A stretch of 64,000 nucleotides of DNA from Eubacterium sp. (GTDB taxonomy: Bacteria; Bacillota; Clostridia; Oscillospirales; Acutalibacteraceae). The translations under genes and the position numbers were made by a program. Positions 25,399 to 34,508 of the stretch are shown piece by piece (within the stretch, counting starts at the first letter, position 1; the number at the start of each line of letters is the position of its first letter). Location: assembly GCA_017463985.1 (NCBI GenBank), contig JAFUEH010000009.1, positions 98,003 through 162,002 on the forward strand, given 5' to 3'. The notes beneath the pieces were generated by a model. It was given only the letters and a program-made list of their open reading frames with translations, made no database searches and was not told where the DNA came from.

Positions 25399-25456
25399 TT
25401 GACAAATACCCTGCAAAGTTGTATGATTTTTAAAAAATAGTATATTTTAATTATAC
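25399..25456 (+). promoter_or_regulatory. Promoter and possible operator of the MacB-like ABC gene
   Basis: TTGACA (25399), 17-bp spacer, TATGAT (ends 25427). Downstream, GTATA-N7-TATAC (25440-25456) forms an inverted repeat in the expected leader, where a repressor could bind. Confidence 0.65.
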
Positions 25457-25478
25457 AAAATGTAATCACGGTGATATT

Positions 25479-28058
25479 ATGCTGGAATTAAAAAATATTC
25501 ATAAAAAATACTACACTGACGAAAGCAGCGTAGAAGCGCTCAAGGGCGTCTCCATCGCCTTTCGCAGCAACGAATTTGTGTCTGTTCTCGGTCCGTCCGG
25601 CGGCGGCAAGACAACGCTGCTGAACATTATCGGCGGACTGGACCATTACACGGAGGGCGATCTGATCATCAACGGTAAATCCACGAAGCGCTTTTTAGAC
25701 GCGGATTGGGACGCTTACCGCAACCATTCCGTGGGTTTTGTGTTTCAATCCTACAATCTGATTCCGCACCAGACGGTACTGGCCAACGTAGAGCTGGCGC
25801 TCACGCTGAGCGGCGTCAACAAAACGGAGCGCCGCGAGCGCGCTGTCAAGGCGCTGGAGTCCGTCGGTCTGGGCGATCAGCTGAAAAAGAAGCCGGGTGA
25901 AATGTCCGGCGGACAGATGCAGCGCGTAGCGATCGCACGCGCACTGGTAAACGATCCGGAGATCCTGCTGGCCGACGAGCCTACCGGCGCGCTGGACACG
26001 CAGACCTCTGTACAAGTCATGGACCTGCTCAAGGAAATTGCGAAGGACCGGCTGGTCATCATGGTCACGCACAATCCGGAGCTGGCGGAGGCGTACTCCA
26101 CCCGTATCGTCAAGCTGCGCGACGGCGAAATCATTGACGACAGCAACCCTTATGAGGTAACGGAGGAGGAAACGGCGGCCAGCGCACCGACGACCGGTAA
26201 AAAGCATCCTTCAATGAGCTTTTTCACCGCGCTGTCGCTATCGCTCAACAATCTTTTGACGAAAAAGACCCGCACCCTGCTGACCGCGCTGGCAGGCTCA
26301 ATCGGGATCATCGGTATTGCGCTGATCCTGTCGCTGTCTACCGGTATCACGGATTACATCAACGACATCCAGCAGGACGCCATGGACTCCTTCCCGCTGA
26401 CCGTCGACAAGCAGGCGTTCGATATATCCTCGCTGATGTCCAGTATGCCAACGCAGAGTATGTCCGCCAAAAACAAGCACAATGACGGAAAGGTATACTC
26501 CAACACCTCCATGGTACAGCAGGCGAGCGCGATGAGCGGCAGCATGAAGCAAAACAGCATGGCCGACTTTAAGAAATACCTGGATAACCCCTCCTCTGAA
26601 ATCCAAAAATACCTCGGCAGCAACGGCGTGGTATATTCCTATAAGGCCGGCTTTGATATCTTTGCGATCGACGACGAGGGCACACTGATCAACACGGACG
26701 GCACCACCTTTGTCAACGACAACGCGGCTGCGCAGATCATGATGAACAACGATCTGTTCAACGTGAGCGACGTGATGGATATGATGAACGCCAGCGGCAG
26801 CGTAGGCAACTTCGTGAACTGCTTTATCCAGCTGCCGTCGCAGCCGGACGGCACCGGTATCAGCGACGCGGTCACCACGCAGTACGACCTTATATACGGC
26901 ACTTGGCCGCAGGAATATAACGAGGTGGTGCTGGCACTGGACGCCAACGGCGAGATCATGAGCAACTACCTGTATATGATGGGTCTGCTCCCTGCCTCGC
27001 AGTACAACGACATCGTGAACCGTGTGCAGGCAGGCGAAACCGTTGAGGAGGAGGTTGCCAGCTGGACGTACGAGGATATCTGTAATGCAGAATTTTACCT
27101 CATCCCCACCTGTGACCAATACCGCCAAAACAGCGAAGGCTACTATGATTACCTCGGCGCCAGCGCCAACGAGGTCATGGCGCTGACCGAAAACGGTATC
27201 ACGCTGAAAATCGCCGGTATCATTCAGGTCAAGGACGACAACGTAGCGATCCCGACCATTCCGGCGATCGGCTACACAAAGGCGCTGTCTGACTATGTGA
27301 TCGACTATGCCGCGCAAAGCGAAATCGTGCAGGCGCAAACAGCGGATACCGAAAACGACCTGCTGACCGGCAAGCCGTTTGCCGCGGAGGGCGAAAGCCT
27401 ACTGGCTAAGTTAGTGCCGGCCATGTCCGCACTGGTGCCGAAAAAAAGCTATGAGGGTAACTTGGAAAAGCTCGGGGTCGTCAACAAGGACGAGCCGACC
27501 TCGATCGCGATTTACGCCGACACGTTCGAGGATAAGGAACAGGTGATCAAGTGCATTGAGGCCTATAACGACAGCGTCAGCGAGGAGAAAAAAATCGTAT
27601 ATACCGACTATGTCGGCGTGATCATGTCCTCGGTATCGAGCATCATCAAGGCAGTTTCTATCGTGCTGATGGGGTTTGTGGGCGTATCGCTGGTGGTATC
27701 GTCTATCATGATCGGCATTATCACCTATATCTCTGTGCTGGAGAGAAAGAAGGAGATCGGTATCCTGCGCGCCATCGGCGCCTCCAAGCGCGATGTTTCG
27801 CGCGTGTTCAAAGCCGAAACGTTTATTGTCGGCCTGACCGCCGGTGCACTGGGCGTCGGCATTACCGCGTTGCTGCTGTTGCCGATCAACGGACTGCTGC
27901 ACCACTTTGTGACCTCCGTCTATATCAGCGCCGCCTTCCCGGGAACCGGCGCAATCATCCTGGTGGTGCTCAGCGTTGTCTTAACGCTGATCGCCGGTCT
28001 GATCCCGTCAGGCATCGCCTCACGCAAGGATCCGGTCGAAGCGCTCCGCTCAGAATAA
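25479..28058 (+). CDS. MacB-type fused ATPase-permease ABC exporter
   Basis: An 859-residue fusion. The N-terminal ATPase (residues 1-225) has Walker A GPSGGGKT, signature MSGGQMQRVAIARAL and Walker B LLADEPTGALD. A permease follows, with one membrane helix near residue 265 (LAGSIGIIGIALILSLSTGI), a roughly 420-residue extracytoplasmic domain, and three FtsX-type helices at the end including LERKKEIGILRAIGAS. MacB-type transporters act by mechanotransmission and export or shield against peptides or lipids. The large extracellular domain is longer than in classical MacB. It has its own promoter. Confidence 0.93.
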   Translation: MLELKNIHKKYYTDESSVEALKGVSIAFRSNEFVSVLGPSGGGKTTLLNIIGGLDHYTEGDLIINGKSTKRFLDADWDAYRNHSVGFVFQSYNLIPHQTVLANVELALTLSGVNKTERRERAVKALESVGLGDQLKKKPGEMSGGQMQRVAIARALVNDPEILLADEPTGALDTQTSVQVMDLLKEIAKDRLVIMVTHNPELAEAYSTRIVKLRDGEIIDDSNPYEVTEEETAASAPTTGKKHPSMSFFTALSLSLNNLLTKKTRTLLTALAGSIGIIGIALILSLSTGITDYINDIQQDAMDSFPLTVDKQAFDISSLMSSMPTQSMSAKNKHNDGKVYSNTSMVQQASAMSGSMKQNSMADFKKYLDNPSSEIQKYLGSNGVVYSYKAGFDIFAIDDEGTLINTDGTTFVNDNAAAQIMMNNDLFNVSDVMDMMNASGSVGNFVNCFIQLPSQPDGTGISDAVTTQYDLIYGTWPQEYNEVVLALDANGEIMSNYLYMMGLLPASQYNDIVNRVQAGETVEEEVASWTYEDICNAEFYLIPTCDQYRQNSEGYYDYLGASANEVMALTENGITLKIAGIIQVKDDNVAIPTIPAIGYTKALSDYVIDYAAQSEIVQAQTADTENDLLTGKPFAAEGESLLAKLVPAMSALVPKKSYEGNLEKLGVVNKDEPTSIAIYADTFEDKEQVIKCIEAYNDSVSEEKKIVYTDYVGVIMSSVSSIIKAVSIVLMGFVGVSLVVSSIMIGIITYISVLERKKEIGILRAIGASKRDVSRVFKAETFIVGLTAGALGVGITALLLLPINGLLHHFVTSVYISAAFPGTGAIILVVLSVVLTLIAGLIPSGIASRKDPVEALRSE

Positions 28059-28079
28059 AGCCTCACAAAAAACGAAAAG

Positions 28080-28119
28080 AAAGGTTTGCTCTATTATTTA
28101 TTAAGGGCAAACCTTTTTT
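28080..28119. terminator. Bidirectional terminator
   Basis: AAAGGTTTGC/GCAAACCTTT stem with T run. It overlaps the stop codon of the convergent ATP-grasp gene and terminates the ABC exporter gene. Confidence 0.82.
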
Positions 28120-28823
28120 ATGTAGTCACAATATTGTTTCAAAATATCTCTATCGCTGGTGGCATAAACCATGCGCGCGCCGACGGTGTCCTCCAGCTCA
28201 TTAAAGACGATTTGACCGCGGTGAAACACAAAATCGATCCCGTAGTAATCGCCGTCTACCAGTGCCGTAATGCGGTTGACCAGCTGCGTTTCCGCCTCGC
28301 TGAGGCAGTACGGAACCGCCTTGCCGCCGAGGCAGAAGTTGGAGCGGAAATCGGTTTCACTGACGCGCAGCACAGCTGTAACGATCTCACCGCCCAGCAC
28401 CCAGACGCGCAGATCCTTGCCAAGGTCGGACGCCGGTTGCTGACAAACCATTGCCCCGTCATACGCCGCAGCGTTGTCGCACCACACCACGCCTTGTCCT
28501 CCGTGGCCGTCCCGCGGCTTTTTCACAAACGGTGGCGTACGGTAGCGCGTCGGCATGATCGGAATCGCATGCTGCTCCATAAAATCATAGCACGCCTGCT
28601 TGTCATTCGCGAGCCGCGAAAAGGCTGACGGATTGAACACCCGAATACCGCGCTTTTCAAAGCGCTCCGCCACACGCCAGTCATTCGTGCGGTTGATCAC
28701 ATACGACGCTTCGCCGTCATAGTCCGGCGTTACCGGCTGCGCACCGAGCAAGGTGCAGAAACGGTTCACCGCGAACGCGTTGCGCGCCGCCTCTTCCTTT
28801 GTATAAATAACGATCGGCTTCAT
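28101..28823 (-). CDS. RimK-like ATP-grasp ligase, second of a tandem pair
   Basis: A 240-residue ATP-grasp protein; such enzymes join a carboxylate to an amine or thiol through an acylphosphate. Visible features are FVKKPRDGHGGQGVVW (glycine-rich loop), QPASDLGKDLRVWVLGG, AVLRVSETDFRSNFCLGG and GIDFVFHRGQIVFNELED, with metal-binding acidic residues. Its start overlaps the stop of the preceding ATP-grasp gene by 4 nt (ATGA). The substrate is unknown; the NELED motif differs from the usual NExN. Confidence 0.85.
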   Translation of the reverse strand: MKPIVIYTKEEAARNAFAVNRFCTLLGAQPVTPDYDGEASYVINRTNDWRVAERFEKRGIRVFNPSAFSRLANDKQACYDFMEQHAIPIMPTRYRTPPFVKKPRDGHGGQGVVWCDNAAAYDGAMVCQQPASDLGKDLRVWVLGGEIVTAVLRVSETDFRSNFCLGGKAVPYCLSEAETQLVNRITALVDGDYYGIDFVFHRGQIVFNELEDTVGARMVYATSDRDILKQYCDYIKKVCP

Positions 28824-29638
28824 AGCTTTTTCCGTATACCGTCAAATATGAGCGGCGCAATATCCACGCCCGTCACGTTCATCAGGTTGATAATATGCGC
28901 GTTGGAATTGACCTCGCAGACGGCGCCGTTTTTCAGCAGATCCACGCCGCCGAAGGTCAAACCGAGCGCCGCGCAGGCTTTCAGCGCCGTTTCCTTTTCT
29001 GCCTCGGTCGGCTGGTAGGGCTGCGCTGTGCCGCCGTTCGTCAGATTCGCACGAAAATCCTGCGCGTTCGTCCGGCGCATCGCAGCAACGCACTGTCCGT
29101 CAACAACCTCGATCCGCACGTCCTCTCCGGCACTTTCCGACACAAATTGCTGCAGCAAAAACGGCTTACCGTTCAGGTGAGACTGAATTTCCGTCACCGT
29201 GCGGCAAAGATACACCTGCTCCCCAAACGAGCCGTAGCGTTCCTTATACACCAGCGGCAGCCCCAGCTGCGCTACTGCCTGCGCAATAAAGCGGCTGTAA
29301 TCTGTTTTTTCAAAAAAGGAGAGAGGCGCCGCCAGCGTGGCAGGCTGCGGCACCGTGCCGAGCAGGGTCAAATAGGTTTTTGCTTTATCGTCGCACCGCG
29401 CGATCGAAGCAGCGCTGTTGAACACCGGTACGCCTCGCTGCTCGAGCAGGCGCGCCACGGTCACGTCCTTGTCCCAAAACAGGACAAAATCAGGCGATTC
29501 CTGTGTAAACAGCATTTCCTCGTTCGTCCTGACAGACAGCGTGATCCCCTGCTGCATGGCGCTTTTTATTAAATGCGCGTGCAGCGCGTCGAACTTTTCA
29601 CTTTTGAGATAGGCATTTACCACTAAAAAACCGGTCAT
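28820..29638 (-). CDS. RimK-like ATP-grasp ligase, first of a tandem pair
   Basis: A 272-residue ATP-grasp enzyme. An N-terminal preATP-grasp domain (MTGFLVVNAYLKSEKF) is followed by LPLVYKERYGSFGEQVYLC, LLQQFVSESAGEDVRIEVV, MRRTNAQDFRANLTNGG and the metal-binding GVDLLKNGAVCEVNSNAH. The last segment matches RimK-type alpha-L-glutamate ligases (E-x-N). It is divergent from the AICAR transformylase gene, and their promoters overlap. The two ligases probably act in sequence on one small molecule or peptide (inference). Confidence 0.87.
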   Translation of the reverse strand: MTGFLVVNAYLKSEKFDALHAHLIKSAMQQGITLSVRTNEEMLFTQESPDFVLFWDKDVTVARLLEQRGVPVFNSAASIARCDDKAKTYLTLLGTVPQPATLAAPLSFFEKTDYSRFIAQAVAQLGLPLVYKERYGSFGEQVYLCRTVTEIQSHLNGKPFLLQQFVSESAGEDVRIEVVDGQCVAAMRRTNAQDFRANLTNGGTAQPYQPTEAEKETALKACAALGLTFGGVDLLKNGAVCEVNSNAHIINLMNVTGVDIAPLIFDGIRKKL

Positions 29639-29671
29639 TTTTTCACCAACTTTGTATGGGTTAACACAATA

Positions 29672-29700
29672 ATTATAGCAAGATATATTGCATTTTTCAA
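29672..29700 (-). promoter_or_regulatory. Promoter of the ATP-grasp pair
   Basis: Minus strand: TTGAAA (29700-29695), 17-bp spacer, TGC-TATAAT (29677-29672). Its -35 region overlaps the -35 of the opposing promoter. Confidence 0.78.
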
Positions 29701-29716
29701 TGAAGTATTGTAAAAT
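29688..29716 (+). promoter_or_regulatory. Promoter of the AICAR transformylase gene
   Basis: TTGCAT, 17-bp spacer, TAAAAT; overlaps the divergent promoter of the ATP-grasp pair, so the two likely compete for polymerase. Confidence 0.68.
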
Positions 29717-29768
29717 ATTGTAGGTTCAAAAGGAACAAACACAAAATATAGATTCGGAGGACAATGGT

Positions 29769-30944
29769 ATGAAGGAATACACGCTTAAATACGGATGCAA
29801 CCCCAATCAGAACCCTGCACGCATTCACCGCAACGGAGAGGAGCTGCCGTTTCAGATCTTAAACGGTGCTGCCGGTTATATCAATCTGCTGGATGCGTTC
29901 AACGCATGGCAGCTTGTCAAGGAGCTGAAGGAGGCAACCGGTCTGCCGAGCGCCGCGTCCTTCAAGCACGTATCCCCCGCCGGCGCTGCGGTAGCACAGC
30001 CGCTGAGCGAAATCGACCGCAAGGTCTGCATGGTGCCGGACGGATTAACGCTGTCCCCGATCGGTGAGGCGTATGCCAGAGCAAGAAGCTGCGACCGTCA
30101 GTCCTCCTTCGGTGATTTCGCCGCGTTGTCCGACGTCTGCGACGCGTCCGTTGCCAAGTTCCTGCAAAAGGAGGTCAGCGACGGTATTATTGCACCGGGC
30201 TATACCGACGAAGCGTTGGAAATATTAAAGAGCAAGCGCCGCGGCGGTTATCTTGTGATTCAAATCGACCCGAACTATGTACCCGAGGAGATGGAGACAA
30301 AGCAGGTGTTCGGTATCAGCTTTGAGCAAAAGCGCAACAACGCCAAGCTCACGATGAGCCTGTTCGACGATATGCCGACAAAGGTGAAGGAAATTCCGGA
30401 AATCGCCAAGATCGACCTGCTGATCTCCATGATCACGCTGAAATATACACAGTCCAACTCCGTCGTTTACGCGCAAGGCGGTCAGACGCTTGGCGTCGGC
30501 GCCGGTCAGCAGAGCCGCATCCTGTGCACCAGAATGGCCGGCAACAAGGCGGATATGCTGTGGCTGAGAAGAAACGAAAAGGTCCTGAACCTGCCGTTCA
30601 TTGAGGGCGTACGCAAGTGCGACGCGGACAACGCGATCGACCTATATATCAGCGACGATTACGAGGAGCTGCTGCAGGACGGCGTATGGCAGCGCTATTT
30701 CACGGAAAAGCCGGTGCCGTTCACTGCAGAGGAAAAGGCCGCTTGGCATGAAAAGATGGACAACGTAGCCCTTGGCTCCGACGCCTTCTTCCCGTTCGAG
30801 GATAACATTGAGCGCGCCGTGAAGTCCGGCGTAAAGTATATTGCGCAGCCGGGCGGCTCTGTACGCGATCAAAACGTCATTGACTGCTGCGACAAATACG
30901 GCATCGCCATGACAATGACCGGCATCCGCCTGTTCCATCACTAA
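29769..30944 (+). CDS. Stand-alone AICAR formyltransferase
   Basis: Catalyses the ninth step of purine synthesis, formylating AICAR with 10-formyl-THF. At 391 residues it corresponds to the transformylase part of PurH without the IMP cyclohydrolase domain, a form common in Clostridia. Motifs are KYGCNPNQNPARI, the catalytic Lys-His in SFKHVSPAGAAV, SSFGDFAAL, YTQSNSVVYAQGGQTLGVG and AQPGGSVRD. ATG at 29769 follows GGAGG. The IMP cyclohydrolase step must be encoded elsewhere. purA follows. Confidence 0.92.
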   Translation: MKEYTLKYGCNPNQNPARIHRNGEELPFQILNGAAGYINLLDAFNAWQLVKELKEATGLPSAASFKHVSPAGAAVAQPLSEIDRKVCMVPDGLTLSPIGEAYARARSCDRQSSFGDFAALSDVCDASVAKFLQKEVSDGIIAPGYTDEALEILKSKRRGGYLVIQIDPNYVPEEMETKQVFGISFEQKRNNAKLTMSLFDDMPTKVKEIPEIAKIDLLISMITLKYTQSNSVVYAQGGQTLGVGAGQQSRILCTRMAGNKADMLWLRRNEKVLNLPFIEGVRKCDADNAIDLYISDDYEELLQDGVWQRYFTEKPVPFTAEEKAAWHEKMDNVALGSDAFFPFEDNIERAVKSGVKYIAQPGGSVRDQNVIDCCDKYGIAMTMTGIRLFHH

Positions 30945-31058
30945 GACGCTAACCGTTAAACGCTACGGAAACATTTTAGCATTTCGCAAAAAATATCAAC
31001 GTACAGTTAGATACTGTTAGCCATATCAATATAACCTATTAAGGAGAATCTATCTATT

Positions 31059-32336
31059 ATGGTAAGAGCAATCGTAGGCGCAAACTGGGGAGACGAAGGC
31101 AAAGGCAAGATCACTGATATGTTTGCCGAGCAGAGTGACATCGTCATCCGCTTTCAGGGCGGCGCCAACGCAGGACATACAATTATTAACGAGCACGGCC
31201 GCTTTGCGCTGCACCTGATGCCCTCGGGCGTGTGCTATGACCACACGACCTGCATCATCGGCAACGGCGTTGCGCTGGATATTAACAAATTTATTAACGA
31301 GCTGGAGCAGGTAAAGCAGGCCGGTCTGCGGCCGCATCTGCTGGTGTCGGAACGGGCGCAAATACTGATGCCATACCACATCAAGCTGGACGAATACGAG
31401 GAGGAACGCCTCGGCAAAAACGCCTTTGGCTCTACCAAGAGCGGTATTGCGCCGTTTTTTGCGGACAAATATTCCAAGATCGGCATCCAGGTCAACGAGC
31501 TGTTTGACGAGGAAACGCTGCGAGCTAAGCTGAAAAATATCTGCACGCTGAAGAACTTAACGCTGGAGCACGTCTATCACAAGCCGCTGCTCGACGAGGA
31601 AGAGCTCTTTGCCACCTGTATGGAATATAAAGAAAAGATCGCGCCTTATGTTTGCGATACGCATCAGTACCTGAGCGACGCGCTCAAGGCCGGTAAGAAC
31701 ATCTTATTGGAGGGTCAGCTCGGCACGCTCAAGGATCCTGATTTCGGTATCTATCCGATGGTGACCTCCAGCTCGACGCTCGCCGGCTACGGTGCGGTCG
31801 GCGCCGGTATTCCGCCTCACAAGATTGAGGACATCGTAGTGGTCACCAAAGCCTATTCTTCTGCTGTCGGTGCCGGCGAATTCGTCTCTGAAATCTTTGG
31901 CGACGAGGCGCAGGAGCTGCGTATTCACGGCGGCGACAAGGGTGAGTTCGGCGCCACCACCGGCCGGCCGAGACGCGTCGGCTGGTTCGACTGCGTTGCC
32001 TCGCGTTACGGCATTGAATGTCAAGGCGCTACGCAGGTGGTCATGACCGCGCTCGACTGCCTGAGCTACCTGGAGGAGATCAAGGTTTGCGTCGGCTACG
32101 AGATCGACGGCAAAATCACCAAGGACTTCCCAACAACACCGGCGCTGAAGCGTGCGAAGCCGGTGCTGAAAACGCTCAAGGGATGGCACTGCGACATCCG
32201 CGGTATCAGAAATTACGACGAGCTGCCGCAGGAGACCCGTGATTACGTGGAATTCATCGAAGCAGAAATGGGATGTAATATCACCATGGTCAGCAACGGT
32301 CCCGAGCGCGAAGCCATTATTTATAGGAATAAATAA
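31059..32336 (+). CDS. purA: Adenylosuccinate synthetase
   Basis: Joins aspartate to IMP using GTP, the first step to AMP. The 425-residue protein has the N-terminal GTP-binding loop GANWGDEGKGK, FQGGANAGHT, STKSGIAP, EGQLGTLKDPDFG(I)YP and ATTGRPRRVGWFD. AAGGAG lies about 13 nt before the ATG. It follows the AICAR transformylase gene, consistent with a purine pair, and ends at a strong terminator. Confidence 0.96.
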   Translation: MVRAIVGANWGDEGKGKITDMFAEQSDIVIRFQGGANAGHTIINEHGRFALHLMPSGVCYDHTTCIIGNGVALDINKFINELEQVKQAGLRPHLLVSERAQILMPYHIKLDEYEEERLGKNAFGSTKSGIAPFFADKYSKIGIQVNELFDEETLRAKLKNICTLKNLTLEHVYHKPLLDEEELFATCMEYKEKIAPYVCDTHQYLSDALKAGKNILLEGQLGTLKDPDFGIYPMVTSSSTLAGYGAVGAGIPPHKIEDIVVVTKAYSSAVGAGEFVSEIFGDEAQELRIHGGDKGEFGATTGRPRRVGWFDCVASRYGIECQGATQVVMTALDCLSYLEEIKVCVGYEIDGKITKDFPTTPALKRAKPVLKTLKGWHCDIRGIRNYDELPQETRDYVEFIEAEMGCNITMVSNGPEREAIIYRNK

Positions 32337-32350
32337 TTCATAAAAACCGA

Positions 32351-32386
32351 AGCGGCTGTCTCAGAAACGTGAGACAGCCGCTCTTT
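32351..32386. terminator. Terminator between purA and ilvE
   Basis: Perfect 13-bp stem AGCGGCTGTCTCA/TGAGACAGCCGCT with a GAAACG loop and T run. The GGCTGTCTC core recurs in the hairpins around the MITE-like elements. Confidence 0.88.
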
Positions 32387-32422
32387 GTTATGTTTACCTC
32401 TTTTATGACGGTTGCAATCGAA

Positions 32423-33451
32423 TCAGTCGATTTCTACGATCCAGCCCTCGGGGGCTTCGATTCTGCCCATCTGGATACCGGTCAAGGTATCGTAAAGCTT
32501 CTTTGTGATCGGGCCCATTTCCTCCATACCGGACGGGAAGCAGATCTCCTCGCCGTCGTTGACGATCTTGCCGACCGGAGAAATCACAGCAGCGGTACCG
32601 CAAAGACCGCATTCTGCCATATCCTTCACCTCTTCCAAGGTGACCTCGCGGTGCTCCACCTTCAGGCCAAGATATTTTTCAGCCACGATCATCAGGGAGC
32701 GACGGGTAATAGAAGGCAGGATCGAATCGGACTTCGGCGTAACAACGGTGCCGTCCTTTGTGACGAACAGGAAGTTCGCGCCGCCAGTCTCCTCTACCTT
32801 CGTTCTGGTAGCCGGATCAAGATACATATTTTCGTCAAAGCCGTTGTTGTGCGCGTCAACGATATTATGCAGGCTCATGGCATAGTTCAGGCCGGCCTTG
32901 ATATGACCGGTGCCGCGCGGCGCTGCACGGTCAAGGTGCGACACACGGATCGTAATCGGCTTAGCGCCGCCCTTGAAGTACGGGCCGACCGGCGTTACGA
33001 GAATTCTGAACTGATACTCATCCGCCGGCTTTACGCCGATCACAGCGTTAGAGCCGAACATATACGGTCTGATATACAGCGTTGCGCCGCTGCCGTAGGG
33101 CGGAACCCAAGCGGCATTGGCCTTAACAACCGCTTTCACAGCCTCAATGAATTTATCCTCCGGGAACACCGGCATTTCGAGCACACGGCAGGAATCCGCC
33201 ATACGGGAGGCGTTGAGGTCAGGACGGAAGCAAACGATCTTGCCGTCCTCGGTGGTGTACGCCTTTAAGCCCTCAAAGCAGGTCTGGGCATACTGCAGTA
33301 CGCCGGCGCACTCCGTCATCGTCACCGTCGGGTCGGTAGTGAGCGCGCCTTCGTCCCACTGACCGTCCTTAAAATTCGCAACAAAACGGTAATCCGTAGG
33401 CATATACGCAAAGCTCAGGGATCCCCAGTCAATATTTTTCTTTTCCATCAT
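32423..33451 (-). CDS. ilvE: Branched-chain amino-acid aminotransferase
   Basis: PLP-dependent class IV aminotransferase for Leu, Ile and Val. The 342-residue protein has QYAQTCFEGLKAY, LYIRPYMFGS, the PLP lysine in GHIKAGLNYA, the glycine-rich EETGGANFLFV and SDSILPSITRRSL. It belongs to the longer (BCAT2-like) bacterial type. Two adjacent ATGs (33451, 33448) follow GGAG. No other branched-chain genes are adjacent. Confidence 0.95.
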   Translation of the reverse strand: MMEKKNIDWGSLSFAYMPTDYRFVANFKDGQWDEGALTTDPTVTMTECAGVLQYAQTCFEGLKAYTTEDGKIVCFRPDLNASRMADSCRVLEMPVFPEDKFIEAVKAVVKANAAWVPPYGSGATLYIRPYMFGSNAVIGVKPADEYQFRILVTPVGPYFKGGAKPITIRVSHLDRAAPRGTGHIKAGLNYAMSLHNIVDAHNNGFDENMYLDPATRTKVEETGGANFLFVTKDGTVVTPKSDSILPSITRRSLMIVAEKYLGLKVEHREVTLEEVKDMAECGLCGTAAVISPVGKIVNDGEEICFPSGMEEMGPITKKLYDTLTGIQMGRIEAPEGWIVEID

Positions 33452-33542
33452 AACATCTCCTTCAGTTTGTAATGCTAAATTTTATTATAGCACGTTAACA
33501 GAATTTTGCAATAACAAATTCCGCCGATCACTGACAGGACGG

Positions 33543-34154
33543 TTATGCTCTATTTTTTCCGTTTCCGTGCAGCAGCGGAGAAAGCGGCTTATAAATCAGC
33601 ATAGAAATGATAACGCACAAAATGGCCTTGATAAAGGTGAACGGCACGTTGAAAACCAGCAGTGCCTGCTCAATGCCGGTCATGGAAGGAACAATCGCCT
33701 GATAGGCCTGAAGCACAACTTCCTTCGGCATAAAATTATAATAAAACGGATAAACAATAAACAAGTTAGACGGAAAGCTAACGGCGGCCATGCATACTGC
33801 TCCGACAATACCTCCGACGAGGGCGCTTTTCATAGTTTTGTTTTTTTGATAAATCAGGCCCGCCACGCCCGCAAAAACTGCGCCGAGTATAAAATTGGAC
33901 AGCTCCCCGATATAGCCGCTCTGGCTGACAGCAAGATGAATCAGATTTTTCACCAGCGCAATGACAATGCCGGCCAACGGCCCGTAGGCAAAAGCGCCCA
34001 GCAGCTCCGGCAGGTCCGAAAAGTCCAGCTTAATAAAGCTGGGAATAAACGGAATCGGAAATTCCAGATACTGCAGCACGACAGCCGCCGCGGTCAGCAT
34101 ACCGCAGCCGGCAATCACTCTTACTTTGTTGATGTTCTTTTGTTGTGTAGACAT
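33543..34154 (-). CDS. ribU: Riboflavin ECF transporter S component RibU
   Basis: A 203-residue membrane protein with six helices that captures riboflavin and works with the shared ECF module. Motifs include FIPSFIKLDFSDLPELLGAFAYGPLAG and VKNLIHL, typical of RibU. ATG at 34154 follows GGAG; the longer frame runs into the terminator of the riboswitch and is not translated. Expression is controlled by the upstream FMN riboswitch. Confidence 0.94.
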   Translation of the reverse strand: MSTQQKNINKVRVIAGCGMLTAAAVVLQYLEFPIPFIPSFIKLDFSDLPELLGAFAYGPLAGIVIALVKNLIHLAVSQSGYIGELSNFILGAVFAGVAGLIYQKNKTMKSALVGGIVGAVCMAAVSFPSNLFIVYPFYYNFMPKEVVLQAYQAIVPSMTGIEQALLVFNVPFTFIKAILCVIISMLIYKPLSPLLHGNGKNRA

Positions 34155-34180
34155 AATTCTTCTCCTTTTCTTGGGGAGCA

Positions 34181-34210
34181 AAAGAGAAGCCCCGACGCGA
34201 ACGTCGGGGC
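34181..34210 (-). terminator. Riboswitch expression-platform terminator
   Basis: GCCCCGAC/GTCGGGGC 8-bp stem followed on the minus strand by TTCTCTTTT, between the FMN aptamer and ribU. FMN binding should favour this hairpin. Confidence 0.85.
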
Positions 34211-34235
34211 GGTGTTGCATGAACCATACAAACAT

Positions 34236-34362
34236 TTCTCTCATCCGGACTCATGTCGTCTGACAAATACCGTCGGTTACGGAATTGCACCGTATCAGTC
34301 CCTGCCTTCACAGGGAGTCGTGGACTGTTACCACCGGTGGGGAATCGCACCCCGCCCCGAAA
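34236..34362 (-). ncRNA. FMN riboswitch (RFN element)
   Basis: On the minus strand the conserved blocks occur in order: TTCGGGGCGGGGTGCGATTC, CCCACCGGTGGTAACAGTCC, the variable P3/P4 arms, ATTCCGTAACCGACGGTA and AGTCCGGATGAGAGA. This is the full RFN consensus. It sits directly upstream of a terminator and ribU, so high FMN should shut off riboflavin uptake. Confidence 0.96.
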
Positions 34363-34508
34363 TATTTTGTTGATAGTGTTCTATCAAGGCTATTATATTC
34401 CTCTGCTGCCGTTTGTCAACAATTTTTCAGTAAATAAACATATTTTACCATTCTGTCCATTAATTTATGACAATTGTTCGTCAAAATGACCAAAAAGCGC
34501 CGGAAAAA

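Noticed and set aside
28101-29638. ATP-grasp pair as part of a ribosomal-peptide cluster
   Set aside because: No short precursor gene, leader-like peptide or exporter on the same strand could be recognised, so I do not call a cluster.
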